The notes beneath the pieces are model-generated. The model was given only the letters and a program-made list of their open reading frames with translations, was not told where the DNA came from and did no database searches. This document shows positions 44,614 through 53,115 of a DNA stretch of 64,000 nt, piece after piece; position 1 is the first letter of the stretch; every line of letters starts with the position of its first letter. The DNA is from Brevibacillus laterosporus LMG 15441 (lineage in GTDB: Bacteria; Bacillota; Bacilli; Brevibacillales; Brevibacillaceae), in the NCBI RefSeq assembly GCF_000219535.2, contig NZ_CP007806.1, positions 804,501 through 868,500 of the forward strand, in the 5' to 3' direction. The position numbers were made by a program, and so were the translations under genes.

Positions 44614-45857
44614 TCATCAATGACAATGAAATCGGTTTAAATCAATTTGATTCTCGGTTGCTAAGCTATTCAGGAATGCCTCATTTTCAAAAACCAGAGG
44701 GAAAACGATACGCTTTATGCTTGTCCGATGCTTTAGACATTATTAGTCTTGTCCTTTATTTACGTGATCATGGTGGTTCTGTCCTGCTCATTCATGGAGA
44801 AACGCCAGAGAAGACAGCTTATCAAATGGCAGTGGATGGCCAGTGCTGCGGGCTTATCTACCATGTTCCCGAAAACTTTGTGTTGGTTCCGCAAGAAGGG
44901 GCGATAGAGCAGGAACCTTCTGTTTATCAATACAGCTCAGGAACGACTGGTCAACCAAAGCTGGTAAGGCGTAGCTGGCAGGAAATCAGAGTAGAAATGT
45001 CGGCATATAATCAGGTGTTTGGTGCATACGAGGAATTAATCCCGATTGTAATGGCGCCAGTTACCCATTCCTATGGCTTAATTTGCGGGGTATTGGCTAC
45101 TTTGGAACGAGGAAGTAAGCCATTGGTGGTTACTCATAAGAATCCCAAATTTGCTTGGGAGGTTATTAAAAGGACGCCAAAGCACATCGTTTACGGAGTG
45201 CCGTTGTTATTCCACGTCTTATCTAGCTTTACCAATGAAGCCGTTCGCTTTCATCGAATCATGGTCTCTGGAGCTCCAATGCCGGAGCAATTGTTTACAA
45301 GGCTACAGGGCATGACTGATACGATGATGCAACAGTATGGCTGCTCAGAGTCCGGGTGTATAAGTATCAGTGAACAGATGACCTCTCATGTTGATCTGGG
45401 GAAGCCCCTTTCACATGTAACGCTTACAGCAGGAATGGAATTGGAGAATCCAGCGGAGATTACGGCTACGCTCCATCATAAGACGATCTATACACAGGAT
45501 TTGGGGTATTGGCAAGCAGGGCATATTCAATTTGTTGCCCGAATGGATGATGTAATTAATGTATCAGGATTAAAAGTGTTTCCTATGGAAGTAGAGGAAA
45601 CGATTTTGAAGCTCAGTGGTGTTAAAGAGGCTGTTGTTTATAGAGGCCAGCATCCTGTAATGGGTGAGGTAGTCAAGGCGATGGTTGTGGCTGATGAGAG
45701 TATCACTCCTTCTAGCATTCGAGAATGGTGCTTACCGAGGTTGCCAGCTTACAAGGTTCCTTTTGAAATTAGATGTGTACAAAGGATTCCGAAAACACCG
45801 AATGGTAAAGTAAGTCGTCGCTTGTTAGAAATGGAGGAAGCTGTTCATGAAGCGTGA
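44607..45857 (+). CDS. asbC: 3,4-dihydroxybenzoate-AMP ligase AsbC
   Basis: 416 residues of the adenylate-forming family. YSSGTTGQPKLVRR is the AMP-binding P-loop; MQQYGCSESG and DLGYW follow, and the catalytic Lys of the C-terminal lid is in TPNGKVSRR. It activates 3,4-dihydroxybenzoate and loads it on the AsbD carrier. Shorter than common aryl-AMP ligases, as is B. anthracis AsbC. ATG 44607 follows GGAGGTGA and overlaps the asbB stop by 7 bases. Confidence 0.93.
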   Translation: MLIINDNEIGLNQFDSRLLSYSGMPHFQKPEGKRYALCLSDALDIISLVLYLRDHGGSVLLIHGETPEKTAYQMAVDGQCCGLIYHVPENFVLVPQEGAIEQEPSVYQYSSGTTGQPKLVRRSWQEIRVEMSAYNQVFGAYEELIPIVMAPVTHSYGLICGVLATLERGSKPLVVTHKNPKFAWEVIKRTPKHIVYGVPLLFHVLSSFTNEAVRFHRIMVSGAPMPEQLFTRLQGMTDTMMQQYGCSESGCISISEQMTSHVDLGKPLSHVTLTAGMELENPAEITATLHHKTIYTQDLGYWQAGHIQFVARMDDVINVSGLKVFPMEVEETILKLSGVKEAVVYRGQHPVMGEVVKAMVVADESITPSSIREWCLPRLPAYKVPFEIRCVQRIPKTPNGKVSRRLLEMEEAVHEA

Positions 45858-46134
45858 GGAAAGAATGGAACAAGTGAAGGAAATCGTTACGAAGAAGCTA
45901 AAATTGAAGCATGTCGTCAGCCTAGATGAATCCATGCGATTACAGGAGGATTTATTCATAGATTCAATCATGCTTCTTCAATTGATTGTTTATATTGAGG
46001 AAGAGATGAAGTTGATGGTTCCAGCAAAAGAATTGGACCCGCGTACTTTTCTTACTGTAGGATCGTTGCTTGATTTTATTGAGCAGCTACAGCCAGTTGA
46101 TTCTAATGCGTTATCACCTACTACTGCGAAATAG
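45847..46134 (+). CDS. asbD: aryl carrier protein AsbD
   Basis: 95 residues, a four-helix acyl-carrier-type domain with phosphopantetheine attachment Ser40 in LFIDSIMLLQL. It holds 3,4-dihydroxybenzoate as a thioester for transfer to spermidine. Start ATG 45847 is 9 bases after GGAGG and overlaps the asbC end by 11 bases, showing translational coupling. Confidence 0.92.
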   Translation: MKREERMEQVKEIVTKKLKLKHVVSLDESMRLQEDLFIDSIMLLQLIVYIEEEMKLMVPAKELDPRTFLTVGSLLDFIEQLQPVDSNALSPTTAK

Positions 46135-46179
46135 ATTTTTAACGATTTTGTACCAATACGTACAGCTCAGGGGGATTTC

Positions 46180-47163
46180 ATGGTTAAGGTTCATTGCTTA
46201 ATTAGTTGCTTTTGTGAAGTGATCAAACGTTATACCCATGTGGATTACCGCCCTTATTATTTTGGGGTTTGGGATGCTGATTTTGTTAAAAAGGAAGACG
46301 GAGTTCTAACCTACTACACAGACAATCATGAACCAATTATAAATGGATTTGAACACCTTTTTCGTGCTAACGTACAGGAATGGTACGATTCTGATAAAGA
46401 TAAAGAAAGTAATTTGCAAACCTTTTTGGAGCTTCTTGATTCGCGTAACGAGCATCAGTTTGTGCTTGTACAGATAGATATGTCGCTTATTCCTGAACGC
46501 GATAATAAATTCGCCTTAAAACCGTTCCCTCATTTTCTGATGATCGCTAAGACAGAGAAGGAGGACGAATGGTTTATGTTTGACCCAGATTTTCGCTGGG
46601 AAGGAAATGTTAAAAAGGCAACAGTTATAGAAGCATTCCTGCAAAATCCATTCGGAGGCGGCTATTTATTTGATGCTAGGGATATCGTAGCACCCTCATA
46701 TGAAAAAACGGAGCAATATTTTCATGCCACCTTTCAACGAAATCATAATGAATTTACAAGTAGTCTGAAAGAACTGGTCACGGATATGGCAGAAGAGAGA
46801 AATGGATATACCCTCGATATGCTATTACCGGCTGTGAAACAGGTGAAAGTGATTGCGATTCGAAAATATAGTTACGAGTATGCATTTATGTTTTTTAAAG
46901 ATTATCTCCAATATTCCCGTGATGAATTTTTACGATTAGCATACCAGATTGAAGATGTTGTCCAAGCATTCACTACGGCGCAATATCTAGCGGTAAAAAT
47001 GTCTATGACGAAAAATCTAGCACTTTTACCTCCGATCATTGAGGCGCTAGAGGAAGCTGATGCGATTGAACTGCAAATTAAAGAAGAGCTGGAGAGACAG
47101 TTTGTACAATGGACATTGATGGATAGGGCAGCAGTGACTCTTAATGAAGAGGAATGGAGGTAG
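46180..47163 (+). CDS. asbE: petrobactin biosynthesis protein AsbE
   Basis: 327 residues. In B. anthracis AsbE transfers 3,4-dihydroxybenzoate from AsbD to the spermidine amine. Beyond family resemblance (LISCFCEVIKRYTHVDYRPYYFGVWDADF at the start, then FALKPFPHFLMIAKTEKEDEWFMFDPDF) no common domain is seen. It keeps an early Cys-X-Cys-rich stretch and a His in FKPFPHF-like context. Start ATG 46180 follows GGGGGA. Placed between asbD and asbF as in known petrobactin operons. Confidence 0.9.
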   Translation: MVKVHCLISCFCEVIKRYTHVDYRPYYFGVWDADFVKKEDGVLTYYTDNHEPIINGFEHLFRANVQEWYDSDKDKESNLQTFLELLDSRNEHQFVLVQIDMSLIPERDNKFALKPFPHFLMIAKTEKEDEWFMFDPDFRWEGNVKKATVIEAFLQNPFGGGYLFDARDIVAPSYEKTEQYFHATFQRNHNEFTSSLKELVTDMAEERNGYTLDMLLPAVKQVKVIAIRKYSYEYAFMFFKDYLQYSRDEFLRLAYQIEDVVQAFTTAQYLAVKMSMTKNLALLPPIIEALEEADAIELQIKEELERQFVQWTLMDRAAVTLNEEEWR

Positions 47164-47168
47164 GGTTG

Positions 47169-48017
47169 ATGAAATTTTCACTATGTACAATTTCTTTTCG
47201 CCATCAGCTAATCTCTTTTGCCGATATGGTTGATTTTGCTAGGCGACATGATTTTGATGGTATTGAATTATGGGGGATTCATGCTCAGCACCTGTATGAT
47301 GGAGATCGAGAAAAAGCCGAAGAACAGCTTCGTATTTTAACAAATCATGACATGCAGGTATCGATGCTAAGCGACTATTTAGATATATCTTCTCATCAAC
47401 CGTTCTCCAAAACACTGGATAAAGGGAAACGATTAATTTCCCTAGCAAAGTGGTTAGGGGTCAATCGCATTCGGACGTTTGCTGGGCAAAAGGCAAGCGC
47501 TGAGGTATCGGCAAGCGAACGGACATTATATGTAAAGTATTTGCGCGAGCTATGCGAGCTATGTGGAGAAAATGGGATGGAACTGCTCTTAGAGACGCAT
47601 CCCAACACCTTGACGGATAACCTCGCTTCTACGCTGACTCTCTTAGAGGAAATTAACCATCCAGCGGTTGCTATCAACCTTGACTTTTTGCATATCTGGG
47701 AATCTGGTGCCGATCCGATAGACAGCTTTGAAAAGCTACAGCCTTGGGTGCGCCATTATCATCTGAAAAATATTGTTTCAACGGAGTATCTGGGAGTCTT
47801 TCAGCCAAATAACGTTTACTCGCCGAGTGGAAGTAGGGAAGGGATTGTTCCATTAGCATACGGAGCAGTAGACTATAGTTCTATTCTTGAGGTAATTGCG
47901 AAGACAGAATATTTCGCCTCAATCGAATGGTTTGGTCCTAACCCAGCTAAGGTTTTACGTGAAGAGATGAGATGGTTGCGCCAGCAGGTACCGGCTCAGT
48001 CATTAAGCCTTTTATAG
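47169..48017 (+). CDS. asbF: 3-dehydroshikimate dehydratase AsbF
   Basis: 282 residues, a xylose-isomerase-like TIM barrel. It dehydrates 3-dehydroshikimate to 3,4-dihydroxybenzoate, the catechol of petrobactin. Metal ligands expected in the family are seen: Glu in LLLETHPNTL, Asp and His in NLDFLHIWESG, His in VRHYHLKNI and Glu in SIEWFGPN. ATG 47154 lies before the Shine-Dalgarno GGAGG (47156-47160); ATG 47169 is 8 bases after it and gives the known start MKFSLCTISFRHQLISF. Last gene of the asb operon, closed by a perfect terminator. Confidence 0.95.
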   Translation: MKFSLCTISFRHQLISFADMVDFARRHDFDGIELWGIHAQHLYDGDREKAEEQLRILTNHDMQVSMLSDYLDISSHQPFSKTLDKGKRLISLAKWLGVNRIRTFAGQKASAEVSASERTLYVKYLRELCELCGENGMELLLETHPNTLTDNLASTLTLLEEINHPAVAINLDFLHIWESGADPIDSFEKLQPWVRHYHLKNIVSTEYLGVFQPNNVYSPSGSREGIVPLAYGAVDYSSILEVIAKTEYFASIEWFGPNPAKVLREEMRWLRQQVPAQSLSLL

Positions 48018-48051
48018 AAGGTCATATACATTCAAAATAGTTAGTCGCATC

Positions 48052-48088
48052 ATACAAAAAGATAGCTATTCCAGCTATCTTTTTGTAT
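48052..48088. terminator. perfect terminator after the asb operon
   Basis: 16-bp perfect arms ATACAAAAAGATAGCT and AGCTATCTTTTTGTAT around ATTCC; works on both strands. Confidence 0.93.
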
Positions 48089-48219
48089 GGATAAAACTTG
48101 AAAAAGCATAATCTGTTTCAGTAAACGCATAACATGGTTAAGAACCTTTGAGGTTAAATACTGTTGTATCGCTATCTCTAATGAAATGTGATGAAACAAC
48201 AAAGTAAAAGGAGGATACC

Positions 48220-51000
48220 ATGTTTAACAGCGTTTTTAAATGGATTTCTGCTGGATCTGCCCTCGTGCTATTTTTATCCACCGTACACACAGACGTAGGG
48301 GCATCATCTAAGGCACAGGCGATGGTACCGGTCGCCGAAGTCAAAGATATTAGTCACATGAGCACAGAACAAGAACCAGAACCATTTAACGAACCAAACA
48401 CAAAGTCAAAGGCAGGGCAACAAAAACCAAATGTCTCATCCCAGAAGGAACCCACTGAATCTGAGGTGAAATTCAAGGAACCACGTAAGGAACCTTCTAA
48501 GAAACCATCTTTGCCCTTACCAATACCCCCATCACTCCCCGCAAAGAGTAATGCTTCCACAACTGATGCAATCTCCTTGAAAGAAGCACAGAAGCTCTTA
48601 TCACAGTTTTCCCTGACACCTGAAAGGCTTAGCATTCACGTAGATCACTGTGTTGATGTGACTTTGGTAGCTCCTACTACAGAGCTAGACTTTACAGTAA
48701 AAAGCGATAATCCAAACATAGCCATTATCACGAAACAAGCTGATAACCGACTGCGAATCCAAGGAAACTCTCCTGGTAAGGCCCGTTTTTATGTTTTTAT
48801 AGATAAAGCCTCCCCTGCCTATATTGGCGAAGTGCAAGTATTTGCGAATACCGATGTCAATCAAGATGGGCTGCTAACCTCTGAGGATGTAGCGTATGTC
48901 CAAAAACACATGGGTAAAGATAAGAATGATCCTACCTGGGAAAAAATCAAAAGCGCTGATGTCAATGGAGATGGAAGGATTGATAGTCGCGATAAAAAAT
49001 TGGTGCAACAGCAGCTTGATCAGTATAAACATGTACCCTCGTATGAACATGTCATGTTGATTGGTATCAGCGGTCTTGGTAACGCTAACAAGAAGATTGC
49101 TACTCCAAATATTGATAGCTTGATTAAAAACGGGTCATATACGTATACCGCCAAGCCTGTAGCTGAACAAAAAAGCGCGGAGAACTGGGCAAGCATTTTA
49201 CTTGGCGTCCCCCCTAAGGAACATGGTATTACTAGTAGCAATGTAGATACGAATTTACGTACAGCATATAGTCCACATGCTTCTGTAATTCGGTGGTTAC
49301 ACGAGGAAAGACCGGGAGCTCATATCGGGGTTTTTACAGCTAACGCAGATATACGCCGAGGGATTTTAGAAGAAAAGTTAGCGAAGGTCAGCCAAATTAC
49401 CATGAACGCTGGTAGTCAAGATCTAGCTGATGCAGAAGTAGCCAAGCAAGCGGCATCGTACATTTTACATCAAGGCAATAAAAATAGATTAACGTTTGTA
49501 CAATTACAAGGTCCAAAGCTAGCGGCAAATCAAAATGGCTATTATTCGGCACAGTATGTAGACGCTGTGCGAATGGTTGATCAGGACTTAGGACTTATAC
49601 TAAGAGCGCTAGAGAAACAGAAGCAAAAAAATAAATCCTTAATTCTATTAGTAACGGATGAAGGCACTGATTTTGATTCCCCCACTTCGTCGAGCAGGTT
49701 TAACAGCCTCACATGGGTAGCATCCGGACCGAGCATAAAGCAGGGCAACAATCAAAATCCAATTTCAAACATGGATACGGCGGCAGTTATTGTGGAAGCG
49801 CTAAAGCTAAATAAGCCAACTGTTTTCGCGGCAAAAGTACCGCGAGATGTATTTAGTAAAGAGGTGAAGATTAAGAGTATTCGAATCAATAAATCAAGAA
49901 TTAGATTGGATAAAGGTGATACCGTTACGGTTCGAGCCGTTATTTCTCCTAAGGATGCGTCTAATCAAAACATCGAATGGAAAAGTAAAAACAAACGGAT
50001 TGCGACTGTGAAAGACCGAGGGAAGGGTAAAGCCGAAATAAAAGGAAAGCGAGAAGGAACTACCTATGTCTACGTTGTTACTGATGACAAAGATAAAGAG
50101 GATAGAGTTAAAGTAATCGTCGAGGATGATTCTGATTCCAGAGCGAATTCTCGTAAAGACAAAGAGAATCAAAAAGAGTGGCAACGTGAAATGATAAGAG
50201 CTGTTGAAAAGGAGGGCGGCAGGGTAATCTCAAGAGTCATGCATTTTGATAAAAAAGATAGCTATACTTTTACCATAGATGGGAGAATAGATACAAGCAC
50301 GAAGGTCTTGCTCCACTATGATGAAAAAAAGAATCGTTTCACTTATGTACCAGCTGATTTTGAATATGTACGTGGTGATACTAGAGTCAAAGTACGGGAT
50401 AAGCGTTTGAGTGGGACCTTTGCACTCGCAACCTTTACAAAGACATTTCGAGATATGTACGGACACTGGGCACGTTATGATGTGGAATGGTTAGCCAACA
50501 GACTTATAATCTATGGACAGTCTACTAATCAATTTGTACCAGAACAACCAATTACCCGTGCTGAATTTGTGGCGATGGTAATAAGAGCGCTTGGAGAACA
50601 AGAAGGAAGCGGGTCACGCTTTAACGATGTTTCTTCTTCCGCATGGTATGCTGGTGCTGTTGAGACAGCAAGGAGCCGAGGTTATGTTGTTGGCTACCAA
50701 AATCGCTTGTTTGAACCAAATAAAACAATTACTCGTCAGGAAATGGCAGTTATTATGAAACGCATGATCGAAAAACGGGGACTTCGTGTTAAGATTACTA
50801 CCGGTCAACAAGCTACATTTAATGCTGCATTTCATGATCTAGGCCGGCTTTCATGGGGAAAACGAGATATAGCAGAGGCTTATTATGCTGGACTCATCCA
50901 GGGTGTCAGATCTGGATACTTACAACCACAGGCAAATGCAACCAGAGCCCATTGTGCAGTAATGATCAAACGAATGATGGGAAAACTTAACCTATTGTAG
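48220..51000 (+). CDS. S-layer-anchored multidomain protein with dockerin-like EF hands, degenerate phosphatase-superfamily domain, Big2 and three SLH domains
   Basis: 926 residues. Signal peptide about 1-28; Lys/Pro/Glu-rich linker (50-110); an Ig-like stretch (125-208); two EF-hand loops as in dockerin I (DVNQDGLLTSEDV at 212, DVNGDGRIDSRDK at 247); an alkaline-phosphatase-superfamily domain (about 277-525) with TPNIDSLIKNGS and WASILLGVPPKEHGI; a Big2 domain (about 551-635); a charged linker; and three SLH repeats (743-926) that bind the pyruvylated cell-wall polymer. Metal-ligand positions in the phosphatase domain look replaced: ISG where VDG is usual, VTDEG where SDHG is usual. It may be a surface binding protein rather than an enzyme. 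Start ATG 48220 follows AAGGAGG. It follows the asb operon but has its own promoter region. Confidence 0.85.
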   Translation: MFNSVFKWISAGSALVLFLSTVHTDVGASSKAQAMVPVAEVKDISHMSTEQEPEPFNEPNTKSKAGQQKPNVSSQKEPTESEVKFKEPRKEPSKKPSLPLPIPPSLPAKSNASTTDAISLKEAQKLLSQFSLTPERLSIHVDHCVDVTLVAPTTELDFTVKSDNPNIAIITKQADNRLRIQGNSPGKARFYVFIDKASPAYIGEVQVFANTDVNQDGLLTSEDVAYVQKHMGKDKNDPTWEKIKSADVNGDGRIDSRDKKLVQQQLDQYKHVPSYEHVMLIGISGLGNANKKIATPNIDSLIKNGSYTYTAKPVAEQKSAENWASILLGVPPKEHGITSSNVDTNLRTAYSPHASVIRWLHEERPGAHIGVFTANADIRRGILEEKLAKVSQITMNAGSQDLADAEVAKQAASYILHQGNKNRLTFVQLQGPKLAANQNGYYSAQYVDAVRMVDQDLGLILRALEKQKQKNKSLILLVTDEGTDFDSPTSSSRFNSLTWVASGPSIKQGNNQNPISNMDTAAVIVEALKLNKPTVFAAKVPRDVFSKEVKIKSIRINKSRIRLDKGDTVTVRAVISPKDASNQNIEWKSKNKRIATVKDRGKGKAEIKGKREGTTYVYVVTDDKDKEDRVKVIVEDDSDSRANSRKDKENQKEWQREMIRAVEKEGGRVISRVMHFDKKDSYTFTIDGRIDTSTKVLLHYDEKKNRFTYVPADFEYVRGDTRVKVRDKRLSGTFALATFTKTFRDMYGHWARYDVEWLANRLIIYGQSTNQFVPEQPITRAEFVAMVIRALGEQEGSGSRFNDVSSSAWYAGAVETARSRGYVVGYQNRLFEPNKTITRQEMAVIMKRMIEKRGLRVKITTGQQATFNAAFHDLGRLSWGKRDIAEAYYAGLIQGVRSGYLQPQANATRAHCAVMIKRMMGKLNLL

Positions 51001-51018
51001 AGTAAAAGGATAGAGACA

Positions 51019-51068
51019 AGCATACGAATCGGAGTGAATCAAATGGCCCGGTTCGTATGCTTTTTTTA
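51019..51068 (+). terminator. intrinsic terminator after the SLH protein gene
   Basis: AGCATACGAA and TTCGTATGCT arms with inner CGG/CCG, followed by seven T. Confidence 0.9.
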
Positions 51069-51127
51069 TCGTGTATGCCGATAATTTTTCTTGTTAGTTA
51101 GCGTGGCATGGACAATAATGTTTTACT

Positions 51128-51415
51128 CTATAAGGTTTCGAGGAATGTGGGTAAATACCTTTCAAAGGTTTCTTGATTGATACGCAAAAATTTAGACTGA
51201 CCTTCATTTCGCATATGGATGAGTCCAGCTTCTCGTAAGGTTCGAAAATGATAAGAGGCATTAGATTTTGACATGTGACAAAGTTCACCTACCTCCCCGC
51301 ACTTTGCCTCTTGTTCTTTTTGGAAAAGAACCCGAATGATCTGCAGTCGTGTTTCATCCGCCAATGCTTTTAAAATTTTGATTCGCTGTTTATCTTTAAC
51401 TAAATTATTATACAT
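51128..51415 (-). CDS. ArsR-family winged-helix regulator
   Basis: 95 residues from ATG 51415. A single HTH_5/HTH_20 domain: KILKALADETRLQIIRVLFQKEQEAKCGEVGELCHMSKSNASYHFRTLREAGLIHMRNEGQSKFLRI. One Cys in the ECKxCG-like AKCGEVG position and one in ELCHM could bind metal or sense redox state, but the canonical CVC metal site is absent. No Shine-Dalgarno is seen before ATG 51415. The frame is open upstream to 51556, overlapping the DUF423 gene, so the start is uncertain. It lies in the same direction behind the DUF423 gene and may be cotranscribed. Confidence 0.8.
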   Translation of the reverse strand: MYNNLVKDKQRIKILKALADETRLQIIRVLFQKEQEAKCGEVGELCHMSKSNASYHFRTLREAGLIHMRNEGQSKFLRINQETFERYLPTFLETL

Positions 51416-51473
51416 GGAAAAATAATACAAAAAATAGGTATTATCTGCAAGTTTTTTATTTATCAAAAAACAA

Positions 51474-51851
51474 TCATACTGACCAAATAATCCCATAAAT
51501 AAATAGGCAAGCCCATCCTGCCAGAAAAGCCAGCCCACCGAGTGGGGTGATAGCACCTAGCTTACGAACGCCTGATAAACTCAATGCGTATAAGCTTCCT
51601 GAAAATAGAACGATTCCCACAAGAAACAACCATCCAGCAGCAGTAAGCAGTGTACTTGTCCCTAAAACTTTAAGCAAAACGGCTGTCATCACTAAAGCGA
51701 AAGCATGATACATTTGATATTGTGCACCGGTTTGAAAATTGGCTAGCATGTTATCGCTTAGCTTTCCTTTTAAGCCATGAGCTGCAAATGCTCCTAGTGC
51801 CACAGATAGAAAACCACCTATGCCGCCTAGTATCATAAAGGTTTGAGCCAT
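51474..51851 (-). CDS. DUF423 family membrane protein (YwdK-like)
   Basis: 125 residues with four membrane helices. The family start MAQTFMILGGIGGFLSVALGAFAAHGLKGKL is clear, then MYHAFALVMTAVLL and GSLYALSLSGVRKLGAITPLGGLAFLAGW. Small integral membrane proteins of unknown function found across bacteria. ATG 51851 has AAAGGAAG upstream on the - strand; the frame extends to 51932 but without an initiation signal. Confidence 0.92.
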   Translation of the reverse strand: MAQTFMILGGIGGFLSVALGAFAAHGLKGKLSDNMLANFQTGAQYQMYHAFALVMTAVLLKVLGTSTLLTAAGWLFLVGIVLFSGSLYALSLSGVRKLGAITPLGGLAFLAGWACLFIYGIIWSV

Positions 51852-52069
51852 ATTTCGTCTTCCTTTCTCTAATAACGTTGATTTACAAATATTGTACATC
51901 AATAGCAAGGAAAACCACATCAATGCAAGCACATCGCAAGAAGTATCTTATTAATCAAGATGAATGTTTTGTTAAAAATGAAAGTATTTCTATTCGTTAT
52001 GGTGATGGAGTGATACAATAGGGCTTATTATGAAGCAAGTCCGATATGTAAGGAAGGGAGAGAGGTAAG

Positions 52070-52720
52070 ATGAAGCGTTTTTGGAAAATGAAAGAGCCAG
52101 TGAATACATGGACGCATTTTATTACGTTCCTGGCTGGCATTGTTGGTCTTGTGTTTTTGATCGTTTTGTCCCGTCACAATGTTTCCAAGCTGATCACATT
52201 AACCATTTTTGGTGTTAGCATCATCTTGTTATACGGTGCAAGCTCCTTATATCATTGGGTGAGAACAACGCCAGCAAAAGAAATGATGCTCAAGAAATTT
52301 GATCACATTGCTATTTACTTCCTCATCGCAGGCTCGTATACGCCCGTGTTTTACTATGGTTTATCGGGTGGCTGGAAATGGAGTATGCTAGCTGCTGTGT
52401 GGGTGTTAGCGTTAATCGGAATGTTCCTGAAAATTTTTTATATTCATGCACCTCGCTATGTGTCCACGGCTTTTTATGTGACGCTAGGCTGGATTGCGGC
52501 CGTTCCGTTCGTTCAATTAATCCATCATTTACCGATTGGAGCAATCGCTCTCATTATTATTGGTGGCGTCATGTATACGATAGGGGCCATCATTTATGCA
52601 ACCAAGATATTTGATTTTTTCCCGAATCGGTTTGGGTTTCATGAGATATTTCATCTGTTCGTGATGGCAGGAACCACGCTCCATTTTATCATGGTAGTAA
52701 AGTATATTTTGCCCATCTAA
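52070..52720 (+). CDS. hemolysin III family protein (YqfA/PAQR-like)
   Basis: 216 residues, seven hydrophobic helices. Contains the PAQR/HlyIII metal-site motifs: SSLYHWV (Ser and His of the first site), KKFDHIAIYFLIAGSYTP (Asp/His) and the pair of histidines near the end (FHEIFHLFVMAGTTLHF). These residues form a hydrolase-like zinc site in PAQR receptors. Despite the name, most members are not hemolysins, and their role in Bacillus is unknown. ATG 52070 follows GAGAGG. Confidence 0.92.
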   Translation: MKRFWKMKEPVNTWTHFITFLAGIVGLVFLIVLSRHNVSKLITLTIFGVSIILLYGASSLYHWVRTTPAKEMMLKKFDHIAIYFLIAGSYTPVFYYGLSGGWKWSMLAAVWVLALIGMFLKIFYIHAPRYVSTAFYVTLGWIAAVPFVQLIHHLPIGAIALIIIGGVMYTIGAIIYATKIFDFFPNRFGFHEIFHLFVMAGTTLHFIMVVKYILPI

Positions 52721-52838
52721 TCAAGCATTTCTTAAGGGATTCCGTTGGTTGTAATTAGTTGCTTTTCATCAAAAGACATGATATTGTTATTACGTTGCGA
52801 TGAAACGCCTATATCCGTGGGAAATTCGCGAGTAACCA

Positions 52839-52885
52839 ATGGCGATGGACTTGATGCTCCATCCTTATGAATGCCATTTTTTTAT
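52839..52885 (+). terminator. terminator 1 between hemolysin III and DEAD-box genes
   Basis: ATGGC/GCCAT outer and ATGGA/TCCAT inner pairings, then seven T. Imperfect. Confidence 0.5.
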
Positions 52886-52904
52886 AAAACACGAGAATGT
52901 GCAG

Positions 52905-52939
52905 GCATTAAGTGTGAATTCTGCTTAATGCTTTTTTTT
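52905..52939 (+). terminator. terminator 2 between hemolysin III and DEAD-box genes
   Basis: GCATTAAG and CTTAATGC arms around an 11-base loop, followed by eight T. Confidence 0.85.
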
Positions 52940-53115
52940 GTGAAAAACGAGTGCTTACAGACGATCATTCCACTGATAGGTTTATCAGAAGCAAATAAAA
53001 TATTAGAGGCTTATATACACGATAAAGTGGCAAACTATAAATGTTACGTTTTTCGGCACTTATTGTGTATAAAGCATGAAGGATTTCATCCGTAAATAAA
53101 GGAGATTGAAAAATT

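Larger units (their letters stand above)
52721..53115 (+). other. 395-bp leader region of the DEAD-box gene with tandem terminators
   Basis: No credible gene; the 74-codon frame at 52871-53095 overlaps the terminator and lacks a ribosome site. Two terminator-like hairpins at 52839-52885 and 52905-52939, then about 160 bases to the helicase start. Confidence 0.55.

Noticed and set aside
52871-53095. 74-codon ORF in front of cshA
   Set aside because: Overlaps a strong terminator, has no Shine-Dalgarno, and its composition looks like untranslated leader.
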